The notes under the pieces are model-generated. The model did no database searches. It saw nothing but the letters and a program-made list of their open reading frames with translations, and had not been told where the DNA came from. A stretch of 64,000 bases of DNA from Undibacter mobilis. Lineage in GTDB: Bacteria; Pseudomonadota; Alphaproteobacteria; Rhizobiales; Xanthobacteraceae. Made by a program: the position numbers and the translations under genes. This document shows, piece by piece, positions 39,731 through 48,995 of the stretch; the first letter of the stretch is position 1; each line of letters starts with the position of its first letter. The stretch lies in contig NZ_QRGO01000001.1 in the NCBI RefSeq assembly GCF_003367195.1, forward strand, positions 248,001 through 312,000. The letters are read 5' to 3'.

Positions 39731-40003
39731 TCAACGCGCGGCGACAAACGCCCGCGCCGCATCCTGCGTATCGAAGCGCTTCACCACACGCCAGTTTGGC
39801 CCGCGCCGGGTCACCTTGGTGCATTCCATCACGACGAAGCGCGAACCGTCCCGATCGATGACGCGCGAGAAGTCATCGCTGCGATAGGGCGCGACGTCAT
39901 AGGCCCGGCAGTGCGGACAGTGAGCGCTGTCGGTTTCCGCCGCCTCGAGATGCCAGTGCCCCTCGCAGACGGTGCAGACATAGTGATTGCGGAACCAGGT
40001 CAT
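39731..40003 (-). CDS. Small zinc-ribbon protein of unknown function
   Basis: A 90-residue cytoplasmic protein. Its N-terminal half holds YVCTVCEGHWHLEA...HCPHCRAYD, two CxxC knuckles about 19 residues apart, a classical zinc ribbon. The C-terminal half (KRFDTQDAARAFVAAR) is a short alpha-beta region. No family name recognised. Transcribed toward the ABC exporter gene (convergent), probably alone. Confidence 0.7.
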   Translation of the reverse strand: MTWFRNHYVCTVCEGHWHLEAAETDSAHCPHCRAYDVAPYRSDDFSRVIDRDGSRFVVMECTKVTRRGPNWRVVKRFDTQDAARAFVAAR

Positions 40004-40132
40004 GGGAACTCTCGCGTAAAACGAATCAGTTCATAAAATGAGAGCACAGAATTCGCGACGAACTAGGGCCGATGCCCCACCGTTCGTCCCCTGCAATGCA
40101 AGGAGGGTGGCGCAAGCAGGCGGGAAAGACCG

Positions 40133-40603
40133 TTACGTCTTGCTCATTGCGCCTTTGGCGCCAGCGCGGGCAGCGACAATGCCTTCGCGCGCCAGTTCAT
40201 CGGCGCGTTCGTTCATCGGATGGCCGGCGTGGCCCTTGACCCAGTGCCAATGCACATTGTGCGGCTTGAGCGCGTCGTCGAGACGCTGCCACAGATCGAC
40301 ATTCTTCACTGGCTTCTTGTCCGCCGTGCGCCAGCCGTTTTTCTTCCAGCCGTGAATCCAGCTCATGATGCCGTTGCGCAAATACTGGCTGTCGGTGTGC
40401 AGATCGACGGTGCAAGGCCGCTTTAACGCTTCAAGCGCCGAGATCGCCGCCATCAGCTCCATGCGGTTGTTGGTGGTGTGGGCCTCGCCGCCGAATATTT
40501 CCTTGCGTGTGTCGCCCAAGGTGAGGATGGCACCCCAGCCGCCTGGCCCCGGATTCCCCGAGCAGGCGCCATCGGTGTAAATCGTGACGCGCTGGTCGCT
40601 CAT
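40133..40603 (-). CDS. rnhA: Ribonuclease HI
   Basis: A 156-residue enzyme that cuts RNA in RNA-DNA hybrids, removing primers and R-loops. The DEDD active site is intact: Asp11 ([11 protein letters not shown]), Glu49 (NNRMELM), Asp71 (HTDSQYL) and the aspartate of NERADELA near the C-terminus. The start at 40603 excludes an upstream repeat-derived extension. Last gene of the ispH-thrB-rnhA block, separated from thrB by a family C repeat. Confidence 0.97.
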   Translation of the reverse strand: MSDQRVTIYTDGACSGNPGPGGWGAILTLGDTRKEIFGGEAHTTNNRMELMAAISALEALKRPCTVDLHTDSQYLRNGIMSWIHGWKKNGWRTADKKPVKNVDLWQRLDDALKPHNVHWHWVKGHAGHPMNERADELAREGIVAARAGAKGAMSKT

Positions 40604-40618
40604 GGCTTTGCTTTGCAC

Positions 40619-40659
40619 ATGATCTTGGTCGAAAACCGGTGACCACTTTTCGGGATCAT
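40619..40659. repeat. Dispersed palindromic repeat, family C, covering the thrB stop codon
   Basis: Ends ATGATC (40619-40624) and GATCAT (40654-40659) with inner arms CCGGTGACCACTTTTCGGG-type. The last bases overlap thrB: the stop TGA (40656-40658) and part of the final Ala codon belong to the repeat. Confidence 0.75.
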
Positions 40660-41621
40660 GCGTCCAGCCCGTAATCGGTCGCACTCGTCACCGACTGGTG
40701 GAAGCGCAGCTTGCGGAAATATTCGAGCGGATCCTTCGGCTTGACCAGCGCCCCCTCCGGCACCGCGAGCCAGTCCACAAGCCGCGTCAGCAGGAAGCGC
40801 ATCGCCGCACCGCGCGCCAGTATCGGCAGCGCGGCGCATTCGGCGGCCGAGAGCGGCCGCACCGTCTGATACGCCTTCAAGAGCGCGCGGCCCTTGGTGA
40901 CATTGAACGCATGATCGGGCTCAAAGCACCAGCAGTTGAGGCAGATCGCCACGTCATAAGCGAGCGTGTCGGTGCAGGCGAAATAGAAATCGATCAGGCC
41001 CGACAGCTTATCGCCGAGGAAGAACACATTGTCCGGAAACAGGTCCGCGTGAATGACGCCCTGCGGCAGATCGCGCGGCCAGGATTTCTCAAGCACGTCG
41101 AGTTCTTTGGCGACCTCGGCGCACAGGCCCGGCCGCACGTCATCGCCGCGCGCAGCAGCGCGATCGAGCAAAGGCCGCCAGCTTTCCACCGACAGCGCAT
41201 TGGCGCGCGTCATCGCGAAATCGCTGCCGGCAATGTGCAACTGCGCCAGCGCTTCGCCGACTGCGGCGCAATGGCCAACGCTGGGCTTTCTGATCCACAA
41301 GCCATCGAGGAAGGTGACGATCGCTGCCGGTCGCCCCGCCAGCATGCCCAGCGCACTGCCGTCGCTGGTCTTCACCGGTTGCGGACAGTTCAGCCCGCGC
41401 GCGGCCAGATGCTCCATCAAGCCGATGAAGAACGGCAGATCTTTTTCCGCCACGCGCTTTTCGTAAAGCGTGAGGATGAAATGACCTTTGCTCGTGTGAA
41501 CGAGGAAATTCGAGTTCTCGACGCCCTCAGCGATGCCTTTGTAGGAGAGCAATTCGCCAATGTCGTAACGGGAAAGAAAACGCGCGAGATCGTCGGTGGT
41601 AACATCGGTATAGACCGCCAT
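40656..41621 (-). CDS. thrB: Homoserine kinase, aminoglycoside-phosphotransferase type
   Basis: A 321-residue kinase that makes O-phosphohomoserine for threonine synthesis. This is the ThrB form with a protein-kinase-like (APH) fold found in proteobacteria, not the GHMP-type of E. coli. Key motifs: [11 protein letters not shown] with the catalytic Asp (residues ~187-197), [12 protein letters not shown] with the Mg2+ Asp, and an N-terminal GVENSNFLV nucleotide-binding region. Six bases after ispH, so cotranscribed. Its stop codon lies in a family C repeat. Confidence 0.95.
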   Translation of the reverse strand: MAVYTDVTTDDLARFLSRYDIGELLSYKGIAEGVENSNFLVHTSKGHFILTLYEKRVAEKDLPFFIGLMEHLAARGLNCPQPVKTSDGSALGMLAGRPAAIVTFLDGLWIRKPSVGHCAAVGEALAQLHIAGSDFAMTRANALSVESWRPLLDRAAARGDDVRPGLCAEVAKELDVLEKSWPRDLPQGVIHADLFPDNVFFLGDKLSGLIDFYFACTDTLAYDVAICLNCWCFEPDHAFNVTKGRALLKAYQTVRPLSAAECAALPILARGAAMRFLLTRLVDWLAVPEGALVKPKDPLEYFRKLRFHQSVTSATDYGLDA

Positions 41622-41627
41622 GAGCGC

Positions 41628-42629
41628 CTACTCCGCCGCCTGGTTTTCGCGCAGTGCGCGCGGCAGCGGGAAGAAAACGCCCTCCTCGGCCGCAGACACC
41701 GTCTCGACGCTCACGTCATAGCGCGCGGCAAAGGCATCAATGATTTCCTCGACCAGGATTTCCGGCGCTGATGCGCCGGCCGTGATGCCGAGGCGCGCGA
41801 TGTTGCCGAAAGCGCCCCAGTCGATATCGGCGGCGCGCTGCACCAAAGCGGCATGGGCGCAGCCGGCGCGCTCGGCGACTTCGCGCAAGCGCTGCGAGTT
41901 CGACGAGTTCGGCGCGCCGACGACGATCATGGCGTCAACGATGGGCGCGACGCGCTGCACGGCCTCTTGCCGGTTGGTGGTGGCGTAGCAGATGTCTTCC
42001 TTGTGCGGGCCGACGATGGCGGGGAAACGCTGCCTCAGCCGCTCGACGATCGCCGCCGTGTCCTGCACCGACAATGTCGTCTGCGTCACATAAGCGAGCG
42101 AAGCGGCATCGCGCGGCGCAAAGCGATCGGCGTCATCGAGCGTCTCGATCAGGCTCACGGCGCCGGCCGGCAGTTGCCCCATGGTGCCGATGACCTCGGG
42201 GTGACCGGCGTGGCCAATCAGCACGATCTCGCGGCCGCGCTTGTAATGGATTTCGGCCTCGCGATGCACCTTGGTGACCAGCGGACAGGTGGCATCGAGC
42301 GCGAACAGGTTGCGGCCCGCCGCCTCGTCCGGCACCGATTTCGGCACCCCATGTGCGGAGAAAATCACCGGCGCCTTGGTGCCCTCAGGTACCTCGGCCA
42401 GCTCCTCGACGAAAATGGCGCCCTTGGCGCGCAGGCTTTCGACCACATAGCGGTTGTGGACGATCTCGTGGCGAACATAGACCGGAGGGCCGTAGATTTT
42501 CAGGGCCTGCTCGACCGAATCGATGGCCCGGACCACCCCGGCGCAGAAGCCGCGCGGCGAGCACAGGAGCACCTTCAAGGACGGCTTGGCTGAGCTCCCG
42601 GATCCCATCTTTTCGTCCTGATCGGCCAT
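41628..42629 (-). CDS. ispH: 4-hydroxy-3-methylbut-2-enyl diphosphate reductase
   Basis: A 333-residue [4Fe-4S] enzyme, the last step of the MEP isoprenoid pathway, giving IPP and DMAPP. The three cluster cysteines are in RGFCAGV (N-terminal), DATCPLV and the ICYATTNRQ segment; PNSSNSQRL is the diphosphate-binding signature. About 15 extra residues precede the conserved start ([15 protein letters not shown]). First gene of a block with thrB and rnhA, transcribed away from trcR. Confidence 0.97.
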   Translation of the reverse strand: MADQDEKMGSGSSAKPSLKVLLCSPRGFCAGVVRAIDSVEQALKIYGPPVYVRHEIVHNRYVVESLRAKGAIFVEELAEVPEGTKAPVIFSAHGVPKSVPDEAAGRNLFALDATCPLVTKVHREAEIHYKRGREIVLIGHAGHPEVIGTMGQLPAGAVSLIETLDDADRFAPRDAASLAYVTQTTLSVQDTAAIVERLRQRFPAIVGPHKEDICYATTNRQEAVQRVAPIVDAMIVVGAPNSSNSQRLREVAERAGCAHAALVQRAADIDWGAFGNIARLGITAGASAPEILVEEIIDAFAARYDVSVETVSAAEEGVFFPLPRALRENQAAE

Positions 42630-42713
42630 CTAGACCTCGAAAAACCCGGAATTTCCCGCCGGTTCGCCCGCCCGACATGGGGTTGGGCGCCCCACCCTGT
42701 CAAGCCGGAACGG

Positions 42714-42742
42714 TTGCGCGCCGTCCCCTGTGCCCTTATATT
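42714..42742 (+). promoter_or_regulatory. Possible trcR promoter
   Basis: TTGCGC (42714-42719), 17-bp spacer, TATATT (42737-42742); predicted start near 42749, just before the palindrome at 42756. Confidence 0.4.
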
Positions 42743-42755
42743 CCGGCCACTTCCC

Positions 42756-42772
42756 GATCATCGCCGATGATC
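42756..42772. promoter_or_regulatory. 17-bp perfect palindrome in the trcR leader, operator candidate
   Basis: GATCATCG-C-CGATGATC, 8-bp arms around one base, about 55 bp before the trcR ATG and directly after the predicted transcription start. Arms this close cannot form a full hairpin, so a dimeric repressor site is more likely than an RNA fold. Confidence 0.45.
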
Positions 42773-42826
42773 TTTTGTTCCGGCCCGTAAGAATTTGCGG
42801 GCGGAGCGCTTGAGGAGATTTGCCTT

Positions 42827-43543
42827 ATGGCCAGCGCAGCCCCCCTGATGCCCAAAGCCACCGCCGTGTGGCTGCTGGACAATACCGCGCTGTCGTTCGA
42901 CCAGATCGCGGACTTCTGCAAGCTGCACCCGCTTGAGGTCAAAGCCATCGCCGACGGCGACTCGGCCCAGGGCATCAAGGGCCTCGACCCGGTCGCCACC
43001 GGCCAGCTCACCCGCGAGCAGATTGCCGCGGCCGAGGCCGACCCGTCGGCATCGCTGAAGCTGGTCGATCCCAAGGTGCCATTGACCGGCAGCGCCGGGG
43101 GCAAGAAGAGCCCGCGCTACACGCCGGTGTCGCGCCGCCAGGACCGCCCGAACGCCATCCTGTGGCTGGTCCGCAATCATCCCGAACTCAAGGACGCGCA
43201 GATCATGCGCCTGGTCGGCACCACCAAGTCGACCATCGCTGCGATCCGCGACCGCACCCACTGGAACGCCACCAACCTCGCGCCGATGGACCCGGTGACG
43301 CTCGGCCTCACCTCGCAGATCGAGCTCGACATGGAAGTGGCGCGCGCCAACAAGGAAAAGCCGCTGCCGACCGCTTCCGGCGCAACCTTGCTGCCGGCCG
43401 CCGAGACCACGCGCAAGGAAGCCGAAGTCGCGGCCGCTGCAGCCGAAGAGAAGGAAAAGTCCGGCGACGTGGATGTCAGCGCCGTGTTCGCCAAGCTCAA
43501 GCAGATCGGCGGCAAGAACGCGCGCGACGAGGACGAGGAATAA
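42827..43543 (+). CDS. trcR: DUF1013 cell-cycle transcriptional regulator TrcR
   Basis: A 238-residue cytoplasmic protein of the alphaproteobacterial DUF1013 family (LMPKATAVWLLDNTALSFDQIADFCKLHPLEVKAIADGD, then RRQDRPNAILWLVRNHPELKDAQIMRLVGTTKSTIAAIRDRTHWN, which reads as helix-turn-helix-like segments). TrcR was described as a transcriptional regulator tied to the cell cycle in Caulobacter. A lysine/glutamate-rich linker and acidic tail end the protein. Followed by a strong terminator; preceded by a palindromic operator candidate. Confidence 0.9.
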   Translation: MASAAPLMPKATAVWLLDNTALSFDQIADFCKLHPLEVKAIADGDSAQGIKGLDPVATGQLTREQIAAAEADPSASLKLVDPKVPLTGSAGGKKSPRYTPVSRRQDRPNAILWLVRNHPELKDAQIMRLVGTTKSTIAAIRDRTHWNATNLAPMDPVTLGLTSQIELDMEVARANKEKPLPTASGATLLPAAETTRKEAEVAAAAAEEKEKSGDVDVSAVFAKLKQIGGKNARDEDEE

Positions 43544-43579
43544 GCGCTCTGCGCTGCCTCACGCAACGTCATTCAGGTC

Positions 43580-43609
43580 AAACGGCCGGAGCCATGCTCC
43601 GGCCGTTTT
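43580..43609 (+). terminator. Rho-independent terminator of trcR
   Basis: Perfect 13-bp stem AAACGGCCGGAGC (43580-43592) / GCTCCGGCCGTTT (43596-43608), three-base loop, then TTTTGTTT. May also serve the convergent PhnA-like gene weakly. Confidence 0.92.
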
Positions 43610-43619
43610 GTTTCAGCCC

Positions 43620-43838
43620 TCAGGCCTTCTTCAAGAACTCGGTGCGCAGCACCAGGCCCTTTACCTTGTCGGTGCGGCCTTCGATTTCATCCTCGCTGCC
43701 GTTGAAGCGGATGTTCTTGATCACCGTGCCGCGCTTGATCACGGTGGACGAGCCCTTGACCTTCAGATCCTTGATGACGGTGACGGTATCGCCCTCACTG
43801 AGCGGCGTGCCGTTCGAATCCTTGACGACGATGTCCAT
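43620..43838 (-). CDS. PhnA-like (YjdM C-terminal domain) protein
   Basis: A 72-residue protein matching the C-terminal domain of PhnA/YjdM (DSNGTPLSEGDTVTVIKDLKVKGSSTVIKRGTVIKNIRF, ending KGLVLRTEFLKK). The N-terminal zinc ribbon of E. coli YjdM is missing, as in many alphaproteobacterial forms. Despite the historical name, a role in phosphonate use is not established. Start at 43838. Confidence 0.88.
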   Translation of the reverse strand: MDIVVKDSNGTPLSEGDTVTVIKDLKVKGSSTVIKRGTVIKNIRFNGSEDEIEGRTDKVKGLVLRTEFLKKA

Positions 43839-43934
43839 CGATGAAGCCTTTCCGGAAAGATGCGTGGCGCGAAATGTTGAGCGCATGTGCGCGAACGGAT
43901 GGTGCGGTGTCAATTGGCGGCGTGCGCTGCTGCC

Positions 43935-43967
43935 GTCCTTCGAGACGCAGCACCCTCAGGATGAGGC
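43935..43967. repeat. Half copy of dispersed repeat family B
   Basis: TCCTTCGAGACG followed by ACCCTCAGGATGAGG; keeps the right half of the full copy at 28674-28772. Confidence 0.6.
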
Positions 43968-43995
43968 GGGTCTGGCCTCGGGAGAGAAAAGGCGA

Positions 43996-45912
43996 CTAGC
44001 CGCCGCTCCCCACCCCATGCCCCTTCAGCGCATCGCCGATTTCGCCGAGCACCGCCGGGTCGTCGATGGTGGCCGGCATGCTCCATTGATCGCCGTCGGC
44101 GATCTTTTTCATGGTGCCGCGCAAAATTTTTCCTGAGCGCGTTTTGGGCAGGCGAGCCACCGTAATCACCAATTTGAACGCCGCGACGGGGCCGATCTTG
44201 TCGCGCACGAGTTGGACGATTTCCTTTTCGATGATGGCGGGGTCACGTTCCACACCGGCTTTCAGCACGATGAAGCCGCAGGGTACTTCGCCCTTGAGCT
44301 GATCGCGCACGCCGAGCACGGCGCATTCGGCGACATCCTTGTGCGAGGCCAGCACCTCTTCCATGCCGCCGGTCGAGAGGCGGTGGCCAGCCACGTTGAT
44401 GATATCGTCGGTACGGCCCATGACGAAGACATAGCCGTCGTCGTCCTTGTAACCGGCGTCCGCCGTTTTGTAGTAGCCGGGAAACTCGGCGAGATAAGCG
44501 TCCTTGAAGCGCTCGTCGTTCTGCCACAACGTCGGAAACGCGCCGGGCGGCATCGGCAGCTTGATGACAATGGAGCCTATCTTGTTGGCGGGCACGGGCT
44601 TGCAGGCTTCATCCACCACATCGATCTGATAGCCCGGCATCGGCACCGTGGCCGAGCCGTGCTTCACCGGCAGCAGGCCAAGACCCATGGGATTGCCGGC
44701 AATGCACCAGCCGGTTTCCGTCTGCCACCAGTGATCGATGACCGGAACGCCGAGCACCTCCTCCGCCCATTCGATGGTCGGCGGGTCGGCGCGCTCGCCG
44801 GCCAGAAACAGCGCACGGAATTTCTTGAGTTCGTATTGCTTAAGCAGCTTGGCGTCCGGGTCTTCCTTGCGGATGGCGCGGAAGGCGGTGGGCGCGGTGA
44901 ACAGCGCGACGGCATTGTGATCGGAAATGACGCGCCAGAACGCGCCGGCGTCCGGCGTGCCGACCGGCTTGCCCTCGTACATCACCGACGTCGCGCCATG
45001 CAGGAGCGGGCCGTAGACGATGTAGGAATGGCCGACCACCCAACCGATGTCGGAGGCACACCACCACACCTCACCGGGGTCGATATTGTAGAGGTTCTTC
45101 ATTGACCATTTCAGCGCGACCATGTGGCCGCCATTGTCGCGCACCACGCCCTTCGGAATGCCGGTCGTGCCCGAGGTGTAAAGAATATAAAGCGGGTCGG
45201 TCGCCTTCACCGGCACGCAGTCCGAGGTCTTGGCGTAATGGACCGCGTGCTCCCAGGTCTTGCGCCAGTCGTGGTCGCGGCCGTCGGTGAGCCGCGCCTC
45301 GCATTGCGGGCGCTGCAGGATCATGCAGTTATCCGGCTTGTGCGCGGCAAGACCGATCGCCTCATCCAGCAACGGCTTGTAGGCGATGACGCGCTGGCCC
45401 TCGATGCCGCAACTCGCCGACAGGATCAGCTTGGGCTTGCAGTCGTCGATGCGGGTTGCAAGCTCCTTCGGCGCGAAGCCGCCGAACACCACCGAATGCA
45501 CGGCGCCAATGCGCGCGCAGGCCAGCATGGCAAAGACCGCCTCCGGCACCATCGGCATGTAAATGATAACGGTGTCGCCCTTGCGGATGCCGAAATCGGT
45601 GAGGATGGCGCCGAGAATCTGCACCTCGGACAGCATGCGGCCATAGGTGTAGGTGATCTTCTGCCCGGTGACCGGGGAATCGTAGATCAGCGCCGCCTGC
45701 TGGCCACGGCCCGCCTCGACATGGCGGTCGAGTGCGTTGTAGCAGGTGTTGCAGACACCGTCGGGGAACCAGCGGCCATAGACGCCCTGCGCGCCGTCAA
45801 ACACGGCCTTCGGCGTCTCGATCCAGTCGATCGCCTCGGCGGCCTCGCGCCAGAAACCCTCCGGGTCCGTCCGCCACTGGGCATAGGTCTGGTGATAGCG
45901 GCTGGCATCCAT
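43996..45912 (-). CDS. prpE: Propionyl-CoA synthetase
   Basis: A 638-residue AMP-forming acyl-CoA synthetase. The N-terminal PrpE hallmark FPDGVCNTCYNALDRHVEAGRGQQAALI is present, along with the AMP-binding P-loop YTSGTTGIPKGVV, the WWQTETGW core and the C-terminal catalytic lysine in RSGKILRGTMKK, whose acetylation normally controls activity. Converts propionate (and acetate less well) to the CoA thioester. No prpBCD genes are nearby, so propionate may enter the methylmalonyl pathway elsewhere. The start at 45912 has GGGGAG upstream. Confidence 0.93.
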   Translation of the reverse strand: MDASRYHQTYAQWRTDPEGFWREAAEAIDWIETPKAVFDGAQGVYGRWFPDGVCNTCYNALDRHVEAGRGQQAALIYDSPVTGQKITYTYGRMLSEVQILGAILTDFGIRKGDTVIIYMPMVPEAVFAMLACARIGAVHSVVFGGFAPKELATRIDDCKPKLILSASCGIEGQRVIAYKPLLDEAIGLAAHKPDNCMILQRPQCEARLTDGRDHDWRKTWEHAVHYAKTSDCVPVKATDPLYILYTSGTTGIPKGVVRDNGGHMVALKWSMKNLYNIDPGEVWWCASDIGWVVGHSYIVYGPLLHGATSVMYEGKPVGTPDAGAFWRVISDHNAVALFTAPTAFRAIRKEDPDAKLLKQYELKKFRALFLAGERADPPTIEWAEEVLGVPVIDHWWQTETGWCIAGNPMGLGLLPVKHGSATVPMPGYQIDVVDEACKPVPANKIGSIVIKLPMPPGAFPTLWQNDERFKDAYLAEFPGYYKTADAGYKDDDGYVFVMGRTDDIINVAGHRLSTGGMEEVLASHKDVAECAVLGVRDQLKGEVPCGFIVLKAGVERDPAIIEKEIVQLVRDKIGPVAAFKLVITVARLPKTRSGKILRGTMKKIADGDQWSMPATIDDPAVLGEIGDALKGHGVGSGG

Positions 45913-46014
45913 GGCATCTCCCCTCATTTGCCCGGCATTGTGTCCCGCCGGCCATGCGCAAACAAGGCTGGCGAACATCCGGTTGATTGCGTAGGGAAAC
46001 GATGAGTGAGGGCC

Positions 46015-46114
46015 GTCATTCCGGGACGGCCCGACAGGGCCGGACCCGGAATCCAGATACAACCTCATGCGGGTCTGGATTCCGGGTTCGCGCTAAAGCG
46101 CGCCCCGGAATGAC
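46015..46114. repeat. Dispersed palindromic repeat, family A (copy 6)
   Basis: 100-bp unit with ends GTCATTCCGGG (46015) and CCCGGAATGAC (to 46114) and internal arms GGATTCCGGG/CCCGGAATCC. It is in the divergent prpE/tauE spacer; its right end touches the ribosome site (GGGGAG) of tauE. Confidence 0.85.
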
Positions 46115-46125
46115 CGGGGAGTATT

Positions 46126-46893
46126 TTGACCATCATCACCGATCCCCTGTTCTACGCGCTCGCGATACCGGCGGTGATCTCGCTCGGCCTGTCGAAAGGC
46201 GGCTTCGCCGGCATGGGGCAGATCGCGACGCCGATGCTGGCGCTGATCATGCCGCCGCTGGAAGCGGCCGCCATTCTGCTGCCGATCATGCTCGTCCAGG
46301 ACGCCAACGCCGTGTGGGTTTACCGCAAGGACTGGAGCGGCCGCATCGTCGCCATCTTCGTGTCCGGCTCGCTGATCGGCATCGGCGTCGCCTGGTGGCT
46401 GGCCTCCTATATCTCGGACGCGGCGGTGCGCATTTTCATCGGCGGCTTTACCATCGCCTTCGTTGCCTATTCCATCGTCGGCATGATGCGGGTGCCGCGC
46501 GAGCCGGGACAGCCGGGCATTCGCGACGGCGTGTTCTGGGGCGCGCTGTCGGGCTTCACCTCGACGATTTGCCAGGCCGGCAGCCCGCCCTACCAGATGT
46601 ACGCACTGCGGCTGCGCCTGTCGAAAATGACCTTCGTCGGCACCACGGCGATGACCTTCGCGCTGATCAACGTGATCAAGGTCGTGCCCTATTTCGCACT
46701 CGGCAATTTCACCACCAAGAGCCTCGGCACCTCCCTGGTGCTGTTGCCCCTGGCGATGGTGACCAACTGGCTCGGCTTCTGGCTGGTCAAGGTGACGCCC
46801 CAGGAGCGGTTCTACCGCATCATGCTGGTCGTCATGCTGGTGCTGTCGCTCGAGCTGACGCGCGAGGGCGTGATGGAGCTGTGGGCGCATTAA
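46126..46893 (+). CDS. TauE/SafE family sulfite/organosulfur exporter-like protein
   Basis: A 255-residue membrane protein with about eight helices and the TauE/SafE signatures (GLSKGGFAGMGQIATPMLALIMPP in the first repeat and GFTSTICQAGSPPYQMYALR in the second). Members export sulfite, sulfoacetate or similar anions. Starts with TTG at 46126 after GGGGAG; the next ATG is too far inside the first helix. Substrate not determinable; the neighbours are CoA ligases. Confidence 0.88.
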   Translation: MTIITDPLFYALAIPAVISLGLSKGGFAGMGQIATPMLALIMPPLEAAAILLPIMLVQDANAVWVYRKDWSGRIVAIFVSGSLIGIGVAWWLASYISDAAVRIFIGGFTIAFVAYSIVGMMRVPREPGQPGIRDGVFWGALSGFTSTICQAGSPPYQMYALRLRLSKMTFVGTTAMTFALINVIKVVPYFALGNFTTKSLGTSLVLLPLAMVTNWLGFWLVKVTPQERFYRIMLVVMLVLSLELTREGVMELWAH

Positions 46894-46952
46894 CGGCATT
46901 GCTTGCGCCCGGTCCGGTTCGCTAACCTCTCGAAATAGAGGGGAAACGACCA

Positions 46953-48581
46953 ATGGCGAAAGCGCCTTACGATACCGATCTCGACCGCAATCCGGCCAAC
47001 CACCAGCCACTGACGCCGCTCGGCTTTCTTGAGCGCGCCGCCAGCGTCTTCCCGGACCGCACCGCCATCGTCCACGGCGCGCTCAGGCGCACTTATGCGG
47101 ATTTCTATGCCCGCGCGCGCCGCCTTGCCTCGGCGCTGTCCAAACGCGGTATCAAACGTGGCGACACGGTAAGCGTGATGCTTGCCAATACGCCGGCCAT
47201 GCTGGAGGCCCATTACGGCGTGCCGATGTGCCAGGCCGTGCTCAATACGCTGAACACACGGCTGGACGCCGCCATCATCGCCTTCTCGCTCGATCACGCC
47301 GAAACGAAAGTGCTGATCACCGACCGCGAATATTCAAAGATCGTCAAGGAAGCGCTCAGCCTCGCCAAGGTGAAGCCGCTGATCATCGACTATGACGATC
47401 CTGAATATTCCGGAAGTGGCGAGCGGTTGGGTGGCATCGATTACGAGGACTTCATCGCCCACGGCGATGCCAACTTCGCCTGGTCGATGCCGGACGACGA
47501 ATGGGACGCCATTACGCTTAACTACACCTCAGGAACGACCGGTGACCCCAAGGGCGTGGTCTATCATCATCGCGGCGCGCATCTGCTGAGCGTCGGCAAT
47601 GTCGTCACCTGTTCGATGGGCAAGCATCCGGTCTATTTGTGGACGCTGCCGATGTTCCATTGCAATGGCTGGTGCTTCCCATGGTCGATCTCGGTCGTCG
47701 CCGGGACGCATGTGTGCCTGCGCTATGTGCGCGCAGCGGCGATGTATGACGCTATCGCGAACCACAAGGTGACGCATCTGTGCGGCGCGCCGATCGTGAT
47801 GGCGACCCTGCTCAACGCGCCGGACACCGAGAAGAAGCCGCTGCCGCACGCGGTCGAATTCTTCACCGCGGCGGCGCCACCGCCGGAGGCGGTGCTCGCG
47901 GCCATGAAGAACGCCGGTTTCAACGTCACGCATCTTTATGGCCTCACCGAATGCTATGGCCCCTCTGTGGTGAATGACTGGCACAGAGAGTGGGACGCCC
48001 TGCCCCCGGCTGAGCAGGCGGCGAAGAAGGCGCGGCAGGGCGTGCGCTATGGCGCGCTGGAAGCGCTCGACGTCTTGGACCCGGAGACCATGCAACCGGT
48101 GCCGCGCGACGGCACGACCATGGGCGAAGTGATGATGCGCGGCAACGTCGTCATGAAGGGCTATCTGAAAAACCGCAAATCGACCGACGCGGCTTTCGCC
48201 GGCGGCTGGTTTCACACCGGCGATCTCGGCGTCATGCATCCGGACGGCTACATCCAGCTCAAGGACCGCTCCAAGGACATCATCATTTCCGGCGGCGAGA
48301 ACATCTCGTCGATTGAGGTCGAGGACGCGCTGTACAAGCACCCCGCGGTGATGGCGGTCGCCGTGGTCGCCAAGCAGGACGACAAATGGGGCGAGACGCC
48401 CTGCGCCTTCGTGGAACTGAAACCAGGCGCGCAGGCCAGCATCGAAGACCTCACCGCGTGGTGCAAGAAGCACCTCGCCGGCTACAAGGTGCCGCGCCAT
48501 TTCGTGTTCGCCGAAATTCCGAAGACGAGCACGGGGAAGATCCAAAAGTTCAAACTGCGGGAGATGACGAAGGGACTGTAA
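46953..48581 (+). CDS. Medium/long-chain acyl-CoA ligase (AMP-forming)
   Basis: A 542-residue adenylate-forming enzyme: the P-loop YTSGTTGDPKGVVYHHRGAH, the A5 region YGLTECYGPSVV, the A8 hinge GWFHTGDLGVMHPDGYIQLKDRSKDIIISGGENISS and the A10 lysine in PKTSTGKIQKFKLRE. Sequence style is that of AlkK/DmdB-type ligases, which activate medium-chain or methylmercaptopropionate acids. Substrate is not certain. Separate gene from tauE, 59 bp downstream. Confidence 0.9.
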   Translation: MAKAPYDTDLDRNPANHQPLTPLGFLERAASVFPDRTAIVHGALRRTYADFYARARRLASALSKRGIKRGDTVSVMLANTPAMLEAHYGVPMCQAVLNTLNTRLDAAIIAFSLDHAETKVLITDREYSKIVKEALSLAKVKPLIIDYDDPEYSGSGERLGGIDYEDFIAHGDANFAWSMPDDEWDAITLNYTSGTTGDPKGVVYHHRGAHLLSVGNVVTCSMGKHPVYLWTLPMFHCNGWCFPWSISVVAGTHVCLRYVRAAAMYDAIANHKVTHLCGAPIVMATLLNAPDTEKKPLPHAVEFFTAAAPPPEAVLAAMKNAGFNVTHLYGLTECYGPSVVNDWHREWDALPPAEQAAKKARQGVRYGALEALDVLDPETMQPVPRDGTTMGEVMMRGNVVMKGYLKNRKSTDAAFAGGWFHTGDLGVMHPDGYIQLKDRSKDIIISGGENISSIEVEDALYKHPAVMAVAVVAKQDDKWGETPCAFVELKPGAQASIEDLTAWCKKHLAGYKVPRHFVFAEIPKTSTGKIQKFKLREMTKGL

Positions 48582-48611
48582 GCTCGGCTCTTCGAGACGG
48601 CCCGGCCGCCT

Positions 48612-48884
48612 CTATTGCCCGAAAGGTCGCCCGCCCCTGTCGTTGGTCATCCCATCGAGCATCCTTTGATAGCCGCGCGTGCCGCGAGCCTGCGCTTCGG
48701 CCAGGCGCTTGCGGCAATCCTCATAGGCCGGCGAGCCCGGCTGCAGGCCGGATGATCGGCATTTGGCATCATCGGCGGCGACCTGGTCCCGTCCGGCCGC
48801 CTCCAGGTTCGCGTTCCGCGCCTCATCGTATTGCGCACAGCCCACGAGAGACGTCAGAATCACAAGCGCCGCCACAAACCGCAT
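48612..48884 (-). CDS. Small lipoprotein of unknown function
   Basis: A 90-residue protein with a lipoprotein signal peptide; the lipobox LVGC places the lipidated cysteine at residue 16. The mature part is charged and has two further cysteines (KCRSSGLQPGSPAYEDCRKRLAEAQA) that could form a disulfide. No family recognised. Converges with the acyl-CoA ligase. Confidence 0.75.
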   Translation of the reverse strand: MRFVAALVILTSLVGCAQYDEARNANLEAAGRDQVAADDAKCRSSGLQPGSPAYEDCRKRLAEAQARGTRGYQRMLDGMTNDRGGRPFGQ

Positions 48885-48995
48885 CGCACGTCTCCTTGCA
48901 CTGCACCTTATAGGCCCGCGCGTCTCCTGCCGAACGCCAAGGTACCATCCGTGTCATCGCCAGCGCGAAACGACCGGCCTTTGCGCCGAGCCACC

